Of a stretch of DNA of 64,000 bases, positions 1 through 9,300 are shown piece by piece. Within the stretch, counting starts at the first letter, position 1, and each line of letters opens with the position of its first letter. The notes under the pieces are model-generated. The model made no database searches. It was not told the origin of the DNA and saw only the letters and a program-made list of their open reading frames with translations. The stretch comes from Prevotella sp. (GTDB taxonomy: Bacteria; Bacteroidota; Bacteroidia; Bacteroidales; Bacteroidaceae). A program made the translations under genes and the position numbers. The stretch covers positions 1 through 64,000 of the forward strand of contig JAEEWT010000010.1 of NCBI GenBank assembly GCA_016287755.1. The letters run 5' to 3'.

Positions 1-979
1 ACAAACTGTAGGTTTGTCCGTTGGTGGAATACCTGTAGTCAGAGCCCTCATTGTTCACCTCTTCGCCCGTGGTCTTGATAGATGTGCCCACCACGTTGGC
101 CGTAACCGACTGGTGTTGATGGAAGTCATGATGATAGTAGATATCGAGCGAAGGAGAGCTACGGCGCGAAGAGGAGCGGTCGTCATAGGGCGTTCCGTTC
201 AGTTCCATGATAGCATCGTTTCGCTGAGGATGAATGTCTGCATTCCCTTTTAGTTTTACTTGTACGATATAGCTGCTATCACACAGACTGTAAGTAAGTT
301 GTGCTAAATGACTAATGTTTCTGTTCCGACTGCTCAAGCTGCGTCTGTTCATGGTCATCACTTCACCATTCTCCAACCGATAAGTTGTTCTTGCATCATA
401 TTCAGCGCCCTTGAAGTGATGGTAGTCGAGCGAGTAGTTCAAAGCAAACTCACTGCGCCCGTGGTTGAGCTTTGCGAATACCGACTCGCTTCCATTCACG
501 GCGGTCAGGGTGTTGGTAAGCTGTGAACCTATCACATAGCCGCCCGCAGGTTTCTTCACCTTGATATTGATGATGTATGCCACATCATCCCCATATCGCA
601 CTCCGGGCTTGTCGATGAATTCTATATGATCGATACCCTGCATATCGAGCGCAAGCAGATCGTCACGTGAAGCTATAACGTCGTTGATGCGCACCTGAAC
701 GTTTCCAAGGTTCGTCAGTGCGGTAATGCTACTCATGGCTTCGTCAACACGGATGTGGGGCAGTGTGAGCTTCGCCAACAGGGAATAGCCGTTCGCAGAT
801 GACTCAATCTGCTGTTTCGACGGATAGATACGCATTCTATCTACTTGCTGCACCACACGGGCTGCCTTCACGGTTACCTCATCAAGCGTTACATCTTTCT
901 CGTACAATGACTCACCATTGTCTTGGGCCGCTGCTGTCATGCAGCATACGACCAGTGGCAATAAAAAGAATCTCTTCAT
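1..979 (-). CDS. Outer-membrane beta-barrel / TonB-receptor-like protein (5' part)
   Basis: Read on the minus strand from ATG at 979, the frame stays open to the window edge, so about 326 N-terminal residues are present and the C-terminus is missing. A signal peptide (MKRFFLLPLVVCCMTAAAQ) is followed by a plug-like region (about residues 30-115: LDEVTVKA, then a stretch ending near IEFIDKPGVRYGDDVAYIINIKVKK), which resembles the plug domain of TonB-dependent receptors without an N-terminal carboxypeptidase-like domain. Alternating polar/aromatic strands after this suggest the barrel. A promoter box lies 26 bp upstream of the start. The membrane-anchored winged-helix gene directly upstream on the same strand is probably its regulator. 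The ligand cannot be told from sequence. Confidence 0.7.
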   Translation of the reverse strand, partial: MKRFFLLPLVVCCMTAAAQDNGESLYEKDVTLDEVTVKAARVVQQVDRMRIYPSKQQIESSANGYSLLAKLTLPHIRVDEAMSSITALTNLGNVQVRINDVIASRDDLLALDMQGIDHIEFIDKPGVRYGDDVAYIINIKVKKPAGGYVIGSQLTNTLTAVNGSESVFAKLNHGRSEFALNYSLDYHHFKGAEYDARTTYRLENGEVMTMNRRSLSSRNRNISHLAQLTYSLCDSSYIVQVKLKGNADIHPQRNDAIMELNGTPYDDRSSSRRSSPSLDIYYHHDFHQHQSVTANVVGTSIKTTGEEVNNEGSDYRYSTNGQTYSL

Positions 980-1004
980 ATCTTGCATTTTCAACATTTC
1001 AAAC

Positions 1005-1013
1005 GCAAAGGTA
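1005..1013 (-). promoter_or_regulatory. -7 promoter box of the beta-barrel gene
   Basis: TACCTTTGC on the minus strand matches the Bacteroidetes -7 consensus TAnnTTTG and lies 25 bp before the ATG at 979, inside the 113-bp gap after the regulator gene. This gives the barrel gene its own promoter. Confidence 0.6.
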
Positions 1014-1092
1014 TGAAGAGATGATGGGATGGGAGAAAAAACAGTCTGACATTTGGCTGACAATTGCTTGTCATCCTTGTGTCATGTGTTAA

Positions 1093-1794
1093 TTACTTGA
1101 TTACCAGTCGGTACGCCTTACTGCGGTCGGACACGATTTTCAAATCCGATTGTTGCTCAATCACTGGTTTCAGTCTTCTAACAAGTGTGTAGAGTGTTTC
1201 GTGTGCATCAGGTTTCTTCGGCCATAGCGCATCACAAATCTCCGTCTTGGTCAGCGAGTACGAAGGCGACTGGAAGAACATCTCCATCAGGTGCTGCTGC
1301 ATGGGTGTGAATGGTACTTCGCCTCCATTGGCGGCATAGAAACAACGGTCGGTGTCGGAATATACCAGACCGCCATAGTTGTTCCCCACCACACTCGGTG
1401 CAAGCATCTGTCTGTCGGTTTGACGTCTATACCATACAAACACGAACCAGATACCTGTCAGCATCCACAGCAGGGTAGCCGGACGCTGGTCGGACAAGCT
1501 GAAGATGGTGGCTTCAGAACAGTGGGCATACGCCTTGAACTGGCGACTACGGGTATCTACGGCCAGCGTAGCCTTTCCCCGCAGTTCTGCCATCTGCAAA
1601 TGGCGGTTAAACGTACGGATGGTGTCCTGACTGATCACATCGCTCTGCTGTTGCTGCATGGTCAGTGCAAGAGCTCTGTCCATATCCTCGCACACCAACC
1701 TGCTGGTAGTGCGATAACTGCCCCAGCTGGTCATACTGGATGCAACAATCAGGACGAAGAGCACAATCACGGCATGTCTTTGCTTCATAATCAT
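1093..1794 (-). CDS. Membrane-spanning winged-helix transcriptional regulator
   Basis: A protein of 233 aa. An N-terminal hydrophobic segment (about residues 7-24) and a second one (about 106-122) bracket a ~80-residue loop predicted to be periplasmic. The C-terminal ~75 residues (FTPMQQHLMEMFF, then LTKTEICDALW and TLVRRLKPVIEQ) read as an OmpR/PhoB-type winged helix, ending in the usual DRSKAYRLV beta-wing. The layout is that of a one-component sensor: signal loop outside, DNA-binding domain inside. ATG at 1794 or 1788 is possible; both fit the promoter box at 1815-1823. The gene sits just upstream of the beta-barrel gene and probably controls it. The signal is unknown. Confidence 0.7.
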   Translation of the reverse strand: MIMKQRHAVIVLFVLIVASSMTSWGSYRTTSRLVCEDMDRALALTMQQQQSDVISQDTIRTFNRHLQMAELRGKATLAVDTRSRQFKAYAHCSEATIFSLSDQRPATLLWMLTGIWFVFVWYRRQTDRQMLAPSVVGNNYGGLVYSDTDRCFYAANGGEVPFTPMQQHLMEMFFQSPSYSLTKTEICDALWPKKPDAHETLYTLVRRLKPVIEQQSDLKIVSDRSKAYRLVIK

Positions 1795-1814
1795 TCATTG
1801 ATTCGTTTGTAAAT

Positions 1815-1823
1815 GCAAAAATA
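1815..1823 (-). promoter_or_regulatory. -7 promoter box of the winged-helix regulator
   Basis: TATTTTTGC on the minus strand, 21 bp upstream of the ATG at 1794, matches TAnnTTTG. Confidence 0.55.
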
Positions 1824-1893
1824 CAACTTTTTTGCGAATACACACTCTTTCAGTCCTTTCTTTATATTAATTAACGATGCTAAAAGCTATTTG

Positions 1894-1974
1894 TTCCCAC
1901 GCTGGGAACTATTTATTCCCACGTTGGGAACATTTTATTCCCACGTTGGGAACATTTTATTCCCACGTTGGGAA
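1894..1974. repeat. 22-bp-period palindrome array, TTCCCA family (4 copies)
   Basis: Four copies of the 15-bp palindrome TTCCCA-N3-TGGGAA begin at 1894, 1916, 1938 and 1960, an exact 22-bp period (15-bp palindrome plus 7-bp AT-rich spacer). The central trinucleotides are CGC, CGT, CGT, CGT. The array lies between the xylanase stop and the regulator promoter. No tract of T follows it, so it does not look like a terminator. Sister arrays lie at 18866 and 57641. Confidence 0.85.
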
Positions 1975-1999
1975 GAAAGGGGGGAAGTAAAAGCTAACT

Positions 2000-3856
2000 C
2001 TATTTCACCACCTTCTTCCCATTCACGATGTAAAGACCGGAGGGGAGTTCATCCATTGATGTAGCCTGCATGCGCACACCGTTGAGGTTGTAGATACCCT
2101 TCGAGGTGTCGACGGTGCTGTCGGCAACAGTGCTGCTGATGGCTGTGGGCTCACCGCCATTCAGTCCGCGAACAAAACCGGCATAGACATGCTTGCGGTA
2201 GTAGTTACTGTCCCAGATGCCTACGGGCTCGCCACCACGCCAACCGCTGTTGTTAGGTGAGTCGGTGGCACACCACTGACAGATGCCCCACTGCTGTTCG
2301 GGCGGGATGATGCGGAAATACTCCTTGATGATCCACTCGTAGAAGTCGGCCATCTTCTTGTGCTCGGCTTCGGTAATCTGACTGGTCTTGATGGAGCTGC
2401 CCCATCGGTTGGAACCGCGTACATAACCCATATCCATCTCGCTGATGCGACAGAGCTTACCGCTATTGGCGATGATCTGGAACATCTGGGTGATATGCTT
2501 CTTGATGTTGTTCAGGTTCGTTTCGTTCTCGTGGCACGAGATATGCATCTGCGTACCGATACCGTCGATCTTGGTTACGCCGTCGGATTCCCATTTCTTG
2601 ATCCAGTTGACCAGACTCTTCACTTTCTTGTTGTTGTCCCAGTCGGACTCGAGGTTGTAGTCGTTGATGAAGAGCTTGATGTCTTCGGGACCGTACTTAC
2701 GGGCCAGACGACAGGCCTGACGAACATATTCGAGGTCGCCCATATAGTCCTGCCAGTAGAAAGCATCGCCACCTACATCCCATGTGGCATTAGGATTTCC
2801 GTTTGGATTATAATCCTTCGAGTGCTGCAGTGTATAGTTTCCGCTGCCGTCGTTACCGTCACCGCCGATGGCCTCGTTGACCAGATCCCAAGCCTTGACC
2901 TTTCCGTCGCAGGCTTCCATCATGCTCTTGATCCACTTGTCCATGGCATAGACAAGGGTGTCGTGCATCTCTTCCTTGGTTTGGGGAACGGTGCTGGCCT
3001 TATAGCCTTCGAACTTGATGCTCTGGATATAGACATCGCCAATGTAGTTGGGAACATGCAGGAGAATGAAGTTTCCGTCCATGGTTGGGGTGACGGATAC
3101 CTGTACGTCCTGCCACTCCGTGCTGAACGGGATGCTGAAGTTAGCACCACCGTTCCAGTCGCCCAGACGACCGTCGAGCTTACCAGAGCCAGAGCCCTTC
3201 ACATTAAAGGTCATCTTATATTCCTTATTCTTTTCAAGGACGATATTGCTCATGATGACGAACTGCACCTCCCAAGGATAGGATTTGGTGGTAGTCACCT
3301 TCAGTCCGTTGGTCTTGTCGAACTTGAAAGAGAAGCCGTATTCGCTTTCGTTGTTATCGGGCTTCCAGCCGATGTTCTGGTCGGTACGGAAATCCTTGAC
3401 GGTGATGAGGTTGAACTCCTCAGTGCCCGGTATGGGCTTGTCGGCCAGCAGCTTGAGTAACCATCCCTTGGGCTGCTGCGAGTGCCAGGCGAGGGTGTGG
3501 CCATAGACGCTGACGCCAGCGTTGGTGGCAGCAGTGATGAATTTCTTCACGTTGTTGAAATTCATGTTACCATTTCCATCTACGCAACTGGCCATCTTCA
3601 TGGCGTTACCTGCAACGGTTTCGCTAGCGTTTTTACTGATCATGTTCCTGACCAGGGCGTTATCGAGGTTCTCGGTAGCAATGCCCAACTTGAAATTGGG
3701 ATACTTGTCATGGTCGATGTATTCCTTGAGTGCTTTGTATTCATCCAAATACCGATAGTTGTCGTCGTTTGGCTTTCCCAACTCGAATTTCTCCTGTGCC
3801 AAAGCGGTGGTAGCCAGACTGGCGGCAAACATTACTAAGAGTGTCTTAATCTTCAT
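2000..3856 (-). CDS. Secreted GH10 endo-1,4-beta-xylanase with CBM insert
   Basis: A protein of 618 aa. It has a signal peptide (MKIKTLLVMFAASLATTALA), then the N-terminal part of a GH10 barrel, including YGHTLAWHSQQP near residue 118. A ~150-residue beta-rich insert (about 145-290) reads like a CBM4/CBM22-type module, after which the barrel resumes. E328 in WDLVNEA is the expected acid/base and E473 in ISEMDMG the expected nucleophile. The C-terminal ~35 residues (IYNLNGVRM...GLYIVNGKKVVK) form a T9SS-like sorting tail shared with three other proteins in this window. GH10 enzymes interrupted by CBMs are known from xylanolytic Prevotella. The gene is single, with its own promoter, and is not in a visible polysaccharide-utilisation locus. 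Likely role: cleavage of xylan outside the cell or at its surface. Confidence 0.93.
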   Translation of the reverse strand: MKIKTLLVMFAASLATTALAQEKFELGKPNDDNYRYLDEYKALKEYIDHDKYPNFKLGIATENLDNALVRNMISKNASETVAGNAMKMASCVDGNGNMNFNNVKKFITAATNAGVSVYGHTLAWHSQQPKGWLLKLLADKPIPGTEEFNLITVKDFRTDQNIGWKPDNNESEYGFSFKFDKTNGLKVTTTKSYPWEVQFVIMSNIVLEKNKEYKMTFNVKGSGSGKLDGRLGDWNGGANFSIPFSTEWQDVQVSVTPTMDGNFILLHVPNYIGDVYIQSIKFEGYKASTVPQTKEEMHDTLVYAMDKWIKSMMEACDGKVKAWDLVNEAIGGDGNDGSGNYTLQHSKDYNPNGNPNATWDVGGDAFYWQDYMGDLEYVRQACRLARKYGPEDIKLFINDYNLESDWDNNKKVKSLVNWIKKWESDGVTKIDGIGTQMHISCHENETNLNNIKKHITQMFQIIANSGKLCRISEMDMGYVRGSNRWGSSIKTSQITEAEHKKMADFYEWIIKEYFRIIPPEQQWGICQWCATDSPNNSGWRGGEPVGIWDSNYYRKHVYAGFVRGLNGGEPTAISSTVADSTVDTSKGIYNLNGVRMQATSMDELPSGLYIVNGKKVVK

Positions 3857-3883
3857 ACAGCTTTTCGTTTTTTAATTGTGGCT

Positions 3884-3892
3884 GCAAAGGTA
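3884..3892 (-). promoter_or_regulatory. -7 promoter box of the xylanase gene
   Basis: TACCTTTGC on the minus strand, 28 bp upstream of the xylanase ATG, matches TAnnTTTG. Confidence 0.6.
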
Positions 3893-3934
3893 CGATTAAA
3901 CGAGCGAAAAACCAAATGAAAAAATACTTTTCTT

Positions 3935-4369
3935 TTACGGCGTAGCCAGCAAAGCATAGGGAATATCGTCGCACAGCATGGAACAGGCCATTTGCTCAAC
4001 ATCCGACTGTTGGGATGAGGTAGAGGATGGCTGTTCTTTAGTGTTCCGAGCCACGAGGCGTTCCTTGTATTGGGTAACTACCCGTGTTTGATAGACGGTG
4101 TCGCGGATGGTCTCTATATGCATAATGGTGTCATGCTGCACCTGAATGGTCTGCGCCAACGACTGCTTGTCGGGTTGGGCCATCTTGGAATGTAGTCCGT
4201 AGCCGGCGATGAAGCTGATGAAACTGGCGGCAACGGCAATGGCGGCAGCTATTCCACGGTCTTTACGACGGTGCGACTGCCACGGTTCTACATCTATACG
4301 GTTGTTGACGGTCTGCCGCTGACGGCGGGCCGACTGGATGATCTGTTCGTTGGTGATGTTATTTTTCAT
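3935..4369 (-). CDS. Small single-TM protein, possible anti-sigma factor
   Basis: A protein of 144 aa with a ~35-residue polar N-terminus, one TM segment (about 38-58, IAAAIAVAASFISFIAGYG) and a C-terminal region predicted to be periplasmic and rich in Gln/Thr. It starts inside the end of the ECF sigma-factor gene (11-bp overlap) and is the last gene of that operon. Position and topology fit an anti-sigma or accessory regulator, but no zinc-binding anti-sigma motif or FecR domain is visible, so the function is inferred from context only. Confidence 0.6.
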   Translation of the reverse strand: MKNNITNEQIIQSARRQRQTVNNRIDVEPWQSHRRKDRGIAAAIAVAASFISFIAGYGLHSKMAQPDKQSLAQTIQVQHDTIMHIETIRDTVYQTRVVTQYKERLVARNTKEQPSSTSSQQSDVEQMACSMLCDDIPYALLATP

Positions 4370-4931
4370 ATCTTTTGAGTTTTTTGCGGATGATGTTCAT
4401 GGTTTTATGGAGGCGCGACTTGACCGTTCCTTCTGGTATTCCGATGATTTCGGCCACCTGCGGGATGGTGAGTTCCTCCTGATAGTGTAGTGAGAAGAGT
4501 TGGTGCAAAGGGGCGGGCAGTTCGCTCAATACCTGTTCCAAGGCTTGGTCGAGCGAGGCAGCATCCAGTTGCACCTCTATGGGTTGTTCGGAAATGGGCT
4601 CAGCATCGAGCGAGGCCAACAGCTGCGCCTCGTAGGCATTGTTGCGGTAGTGGTTACGACAGAGGTTATAGGCAATGGTGAAGATCCATGTGCTGACGCT
4701 TCGCCCTTCCTGATAACGACTTCGAGCCTCGTAAGCCCGCAGGAACACATCGTGCGTATAGTCGGCTGCCAGTTCCTCGTTACCGCCCAGCTGCATGAAG
4801 AAGAAGCCCTTCAGTCGTCGGGCATAGCGGCGATACAGCTCTTCGAAAGCTGCATCACTGCCTGCCGCTGCTCTTGTCATGAGTTGCTCGTCGGTATGCT
4901 GCCGAAGGGGTTTCAGACGGAAGATACTCAT
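4359..4931 (-). CDS. ECF-type RNA polymerase sigma factor
   Basis: A protein of 190 aa. Region 2 is recognised by FEELYRRYARRLKGFFF and ADYTHDVFLRAYEA, ending with STWIFTIAYNLCRNHYR. Region 4 is the helix-turn-helix LTIPQVAEIIGIPEGTVKSR near the C-terminus. Region 3 is absent, as expected for the ECF group. The start codon overlaps the stop of the upstream gene (ATGA) and the 3' end overlaps the next gene by 11 bp, so all three are probably translationally coupled. The target genes are not evident. Confidence 0.93.
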   Translation of the reverse strand: MSIFRLKPLRQHTDEQLMTRAAAGSDAAFEELYRRYARRLKGFFFMQLGGNEELAADYTHDVFLRAYEARSRYQEGRSVSTWIFTIAYNLCRNHYRNNAYEAQLLASLDAEPISEQPIEVQLDAASLDQALEQVLSELPAPLHQLFSLHYQEELTIPQVAEIIGIPEGTVKSRLHKTMNIIRKKLKRYEK

Positions 4932-6166
4932 TTCAGATAGCCTTTGAACTCATTAATATCGTATCCCCTTTTCTCCAACTGGCGGATGATATCGTTGAAG
5001 ATGTCGGTAAGCCACTGGTAGCGCTCTGGGTTGTGCTGCTTGTAGTAGGGCAGCTGGTCGTGTAGCAACCGGATGTAGTTCATGGAGTGACCTGAACTGC
5101 TGTACATTTCGTATCGTCGTGTGTCCCTGACCTCGGGATGGAAAGGCATACGCAAGTACTCCAGACGGTAGCGCTGCTCGATGTTGCGACGCTTCACGGC
5201 GCGGTTGTCGTAGGGCTTGGCCGAGTAGCGCATGGTGAGACCTTCGTTGTAGAGGCAGGCCTTGATATCATCGGGCAATCCCTGACTAAGATTATACACC
5301 CATATGTCGTGAGCCGAGAGATAGACGGGTCGTTCGGAATGGTCGAAGATGTAGCGCATAATGTTGCGGAGCGTCTGGTCCTGCAACAAAGCGTTATGTA
5401 GCTGGTTCCACACCTTGTCGTCGAAGGGAATACCGATGTGCCCGAATACGTCTTTCACATAATCAGGGTTCATGGCAGCATATTCATCGTAGAGAACCTT
5501 GTCCTTGTGCACGCCTAACACATATTGCAGGATGAGTTTGCCGATGATTCCGCCAGGATGAGGACCGATGTAAACACCGCCTTCGGCCATGCCTTGCAGT
5601 TCGTTGAAGTGGTACTGCAACGACTCTTCGGGGTACTGTCCGCTCTCGTAGTAACGCTTCAGCAGTTGGACCATGCGTACGGTGTCGCGCTGCGGAATGA
5701 GGTATTGTATCCAGAGCTCGTAGTCGTCAGCCCAAGAGTCATCGGGGAGCTTGGCAATGGCCGAATCGGCGTACATCTTATCTGCATCGGCTTTTTCTAA
5801 CAACCCCGGTTTGTAGTTGTCCTGATAAGCGCAATAATAAAAGGTATAGGAGTTGGGAATGGCCTTCTCCATGCGTCCCACCACGTTGAGTTGTTTGCGA
5901 AGGTCTTCTCCTGACTTCCAGTCTTTCTTTTTGTACCCTAGACAGAAGACCTTCCTATCCGTCACCTCGAAGAGATTGCGCCATGCAATCTCGTCCTTCG
6001 GGTGTTGCGCCACGAAGTCGTTCCAGTAGTTATACATGCTGTCTAAAACCACAGAGTCTTTTTCATAGAAACCATCCACGATGTGGGCGAGGCGCTCTGT
6101 TTTCTGTGCACTGGCACCAGTCATCATCGTGACGGCTGCCAGCATTGTCAACATTGTCCGTTTCAT
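4928..6166 (-). CDS. Secreted protein of unknown function, first gene of the ECF operon
   Basis: A protein of 412 aa when started at the ATG at 6166, which puts a clean signal peptide (MKRTMLTMLAAVTMMTGASA) at the N-terminus; an upstream in-frame Met at 6202 would spoil it. The mature part is soluble, rich in Tyr, Asp and Trp, and probably helical (NYWNDFVAQHPKDEIAWRN resembles a TPR helix). I recognise no catalytic motif. It overlaps the sigma-factor start by 4 bp, so it is made together with the regulator. It could be a sensor or a target of the system. Confidence 0.7.
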   Translation of the reverse strand: MKRTMLTMLAAVTMMTGASAQKTERLAHIVDGFYEKDSVVLDSMYNYWNDFVAQHPKDEIAWRNLFEVTDRKVFCLGYKKKDWKSGEDLRKQLNVVGRMEKAIPNSYTFYYCAYQDNYKPGLLEKADADKMYADSAIAKLPDDSWADDYELWIQYLIPQRDTVRMVQLLKRYYESGQYPEESLQYHFNELQGMAEGGVYIGPHPGGIIGKLILQYVLGVHKDKVLYDEYAAMNPDYVKDVFGHIGIPFDDKVWNQLHNALLQDQTLRNIMRYIFDHSERPVYLSAHDIWVYNLSQGLPDDIKACLYNEGLTMRYSAKPYDNRAVKRRNIEQRYRLEYLRMPFHPEVRDTRRYEMYSSSGHSMNYIRLLHDQLPYYKQHNPERYQWLTDIFNDIIRQLEKRGYDINEFKGYLK

Positions 6167-6251
6167 ACGCTTTATTTGAATTTGTTTTGACAGCATACAC
6201 ATGAAACGTCAAATCGTTCAAAAAATTATGTGTTCTCATTGAAACTTATAT

Positions 6252-6283
6252 AAAAAGAGGTGGAACAGCAATGTTCCACCTCT
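6252..6283 (-). terminator. Terminator downstream of the PFOR gene
   Basis: A 12-bp perfect stem (AGAGGTGGAACA paired with TGTTCCACCTCT) with a 4-nt loop, followed on the minus strand by a run of five T. It lies 44 bp after the PFOR stop codon. Confidence 0.85.
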
Positions 6284-6326
6284 AAATATAATAGGATAGG
6301 GGATTACCCTAAACTTCTCGTCGGGA

Positions 6327-9300
6327 TTAATCCTCCCAATTCTCCTGTGTCTTGCGAACATAGCTCTTGTAACGGAGCTGTGCCATGCGCTGAGCCTCGG
6401 CGAAGAGTTCCTCTGCCTCGTTGGGATATGCCTTCTTGACAGACAGGTAACGAACCTCACCCAGCAGGAAGTCGTGGAAGTCGGCCCAGTTAGGCTCCTT
6501 AGAGTCGAGACTGAACGGATTCTTGCCTTCCTCAATGAGGGCTGGGTTGTAACGCCAGAGGTGCCAGTAGCCACAAGCAACGGCCTTCTTCTCCTCAGCC
6601 TGGCTCTTACCCATACCGCCCTTGGCCTTCAGACCGTGGTTGATACAGGGAGCGTAAGCGATGACGATTGACGGTCCGTGCCATGCCTCAGCCTCGCGGA
6701 TGGCCTTCAAGCACTGAGCGTGATCAGCACCCATAGCGATCTGAGCAACATATACGTAGCCGTAGGTAGTGGCAATCATACCCAGATCCTTCTTGCGGAT
6801 GCGCTTACCCTGAGCAGCGAACTGAGCGATAGCACCAAGCGGAGTAGCCTTAGAAGCCTGACCACCCGTGTTAGAGTAAACCTCAGTATCGAGCACGAGG
6901 ATGTTCACGTCCTCACCAGAAGCAATCACGTGGTCGAGACCGCCGTAACCGATATCGTAAGAAGCACCGTCACCACCGATGATCCACTGTGAACGCTTCA
7001 CGAGGTAGTGGTCGAGTGTCTGGAGTTCCTTGCATACCGGACAGCCCTTGGCAGCACTCTCGGCAATGCACTTGCGCAGCTTCGGAGCAATCTCCTTGGT
7101 CTTGTCGGCATCTTCGCAGTTGTCGATCCACTCCTGAGCCAAAGCCTTGTACTCGTCGCTGGCGTTGCCGTCGATCATCTCCTGCAACAGCTTAGCAACG
7201 CGCTCCTTCATCTTCTTGTTACCCAGAGCCATACCGAGACCGAACTCGCAGAAGTCCTCGAACAGTGAGTTGTTGAAGCAAGGACCCTGACCCTTCTCGT
7301 TCTTGGTGTAAGGAGTAGAAGGAATAGAAGCAGAGTAGATAGAAGAACAACCTGTAGCGTTGGCAATCATCTGACGGTCACCGAAGAGCTGAGAGAGCAG
7401 CTTCACATACGGAGTCTCACCGCAACCAGCACAAGCGCCAGAGAACTCAAAGAGCGGCTGTGCGAACTGAGAGTTCTTCACGTTGCTCTTGATGTCAACG
7501 AGATCCTGCTTGCTCTTCACTTCGTTCACGCAGTACTCCCACTTCTTAGCCTCGAGCTTCATATCCTCAGCATCGGGGTTGAACGGAGCCATGGTGAGTG
7601 CCTTGCCGAGCTTCGGATTACCCGGACAGATGTCAGCACAGTTACCGCAGCCCAGACAGTCGAGTACGCTGACCTGGATAGCGAAGTGCATACCTGCCAT
7701 GGCCTTCGGAGCCTTCATCTCGATGGTCTTGCCCTCGTAGCCCTTCACCTCCTCATCGTCCATCACGAACGGACGGATAGCTGCGTGAGGACAGATATAA
7801 GCACACTGGTTACACTGGATACAGTTCTCGATGTTCCATACAGGAACGAAGGCCTCAACACCGCGCTTCTCGTAAGCGGCAGTACCAACCTCCCAAGAAC
7901 CGTCGATAGTACCGAACTTGGCGAATGCGCTGACGGGCAGCAGATCGCCAGCCTGAGCGTTGATAGGACGAACCACTTCCTTTACGAAGGCGGGAGCATT
8001 GTCCTGCTTCGGCTCATCATCGGGCAGGTTAGCCCACTCGGGCTTCACGGTGAGCTGCTTGTACTCACCACCACGGTCGATAGCTGCATAGTTCTTGTCA
8101 ACCACATCCTGACCCTTAGCACCGTATGACTTCAAGGCAGCGGCTTTCATCTTCTCTACAGCGAGCTCTACCGGGATCACCTCGGTGATGCGGAAGAAAG
8201 CACTCTGCAGGATGGTGTTGGTGCGGTTACCCAGACCAATCTCCTGTGCAATCTTGGTAGCGTTGATGGTATAGACAGTGATGTTGTTCTGTGCGAAGTA
8301 CTTCTTTACCTTGTTCGGCATGAACTTCTCCAGCTCAGCATCGTCGAAGATGGTGTTCAGCAGGAACTGACCGTTCTTCTGCAGACCGCGAGTCACATCG
8401 TACATGTGGAGGTAAGCCTGAACGTGGCAAGCCACGAAGTTAGGTGTGGTTACCAGATAGGTAGAACGGATCGGTGTATCGCCGAAACGCAGGTGAGAGC
8501 AGGTGAAACCACCCGACTTCTTAGAGTCGTAAGAGAAGTAAGCCTGGCAGTACTTATCGGTGTTGTCACCAATAATCTTCACTGAGTTCTTGTTAGCACC
8601 TACGGTACCATCAGCACCCAAACCGAAGAACTTAGCCTGGAACATGCCAGCGCCACCCAGAGCAATCTCCTCAACGGCAGGCAGAGAAGTGAAGGTCACG
8701 TCGTCTACGATACCGATGGTGAAGTGATTCTTGGGCTCGGGCATTGCAAGGTTGTTGAACACGCTGATGATCTGAGCCGGAGTGGTGTCGTGAGAACCAA
8801 GACCGTAACGACCGCCAACGATCAACGGACGATCCTCTACATCGTAGTAAGCATCCTTCACGTCGAGGTACAGAGGCTCACCGTTAGCACCGGGCTCCTT
8901 GGTACGATCGAGTACAGCAATGCGCTTCACGCTCTTGGGAACAGAGGCGAGCAGGTGCTTCACTGAGAACGGACGATAGAGGTGAACAGAAATCATACCC
9001 ACCTTCTGACCATTAGCGTTCAGGTAGTCGATAGCCTCGCGGGCAGCATCAGTGGCAGAACCCATGAGGATGATCATACGATCAGCATCCTCAGCTCCGT
9101 AATAAGAGAAGAGGTGATACTCACGACCGGTGATCTTAGAGATCTCGCCCAGATACTTCTCTACTACTTCAGGTACTGAATCGTAGTAGGGGTTACAAGC
9201 CTCACGGTGTGTGAAGAAGGTTTCGGGGTTCTCGGCAGTACCACGAGTGATAGGACGCTCGGGTGACATAGCACGGTCGCGGAAACGCTTGATGTACTCT

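Noticed and set aside
1894..1974. CRISPR array
   Set aside because: Units are 15-bp palindromes with 7-bp spacers. There are no 25-40 bp unique spacers and no cas genes in the window.
1813..2064. Small ORF running through the TTCCCA array
   Set aside because: The repeated peptide (GTFYSHVGN-like) is simply the translation of the 22-bp repeats; it has no start context and overlaps the xylanase 3' end.
2360..3460. Open frame of 366 codons antisense to the xylanase
   Set aside because: Same reason: a shadow of a well-supported gene, without start context or domain content.
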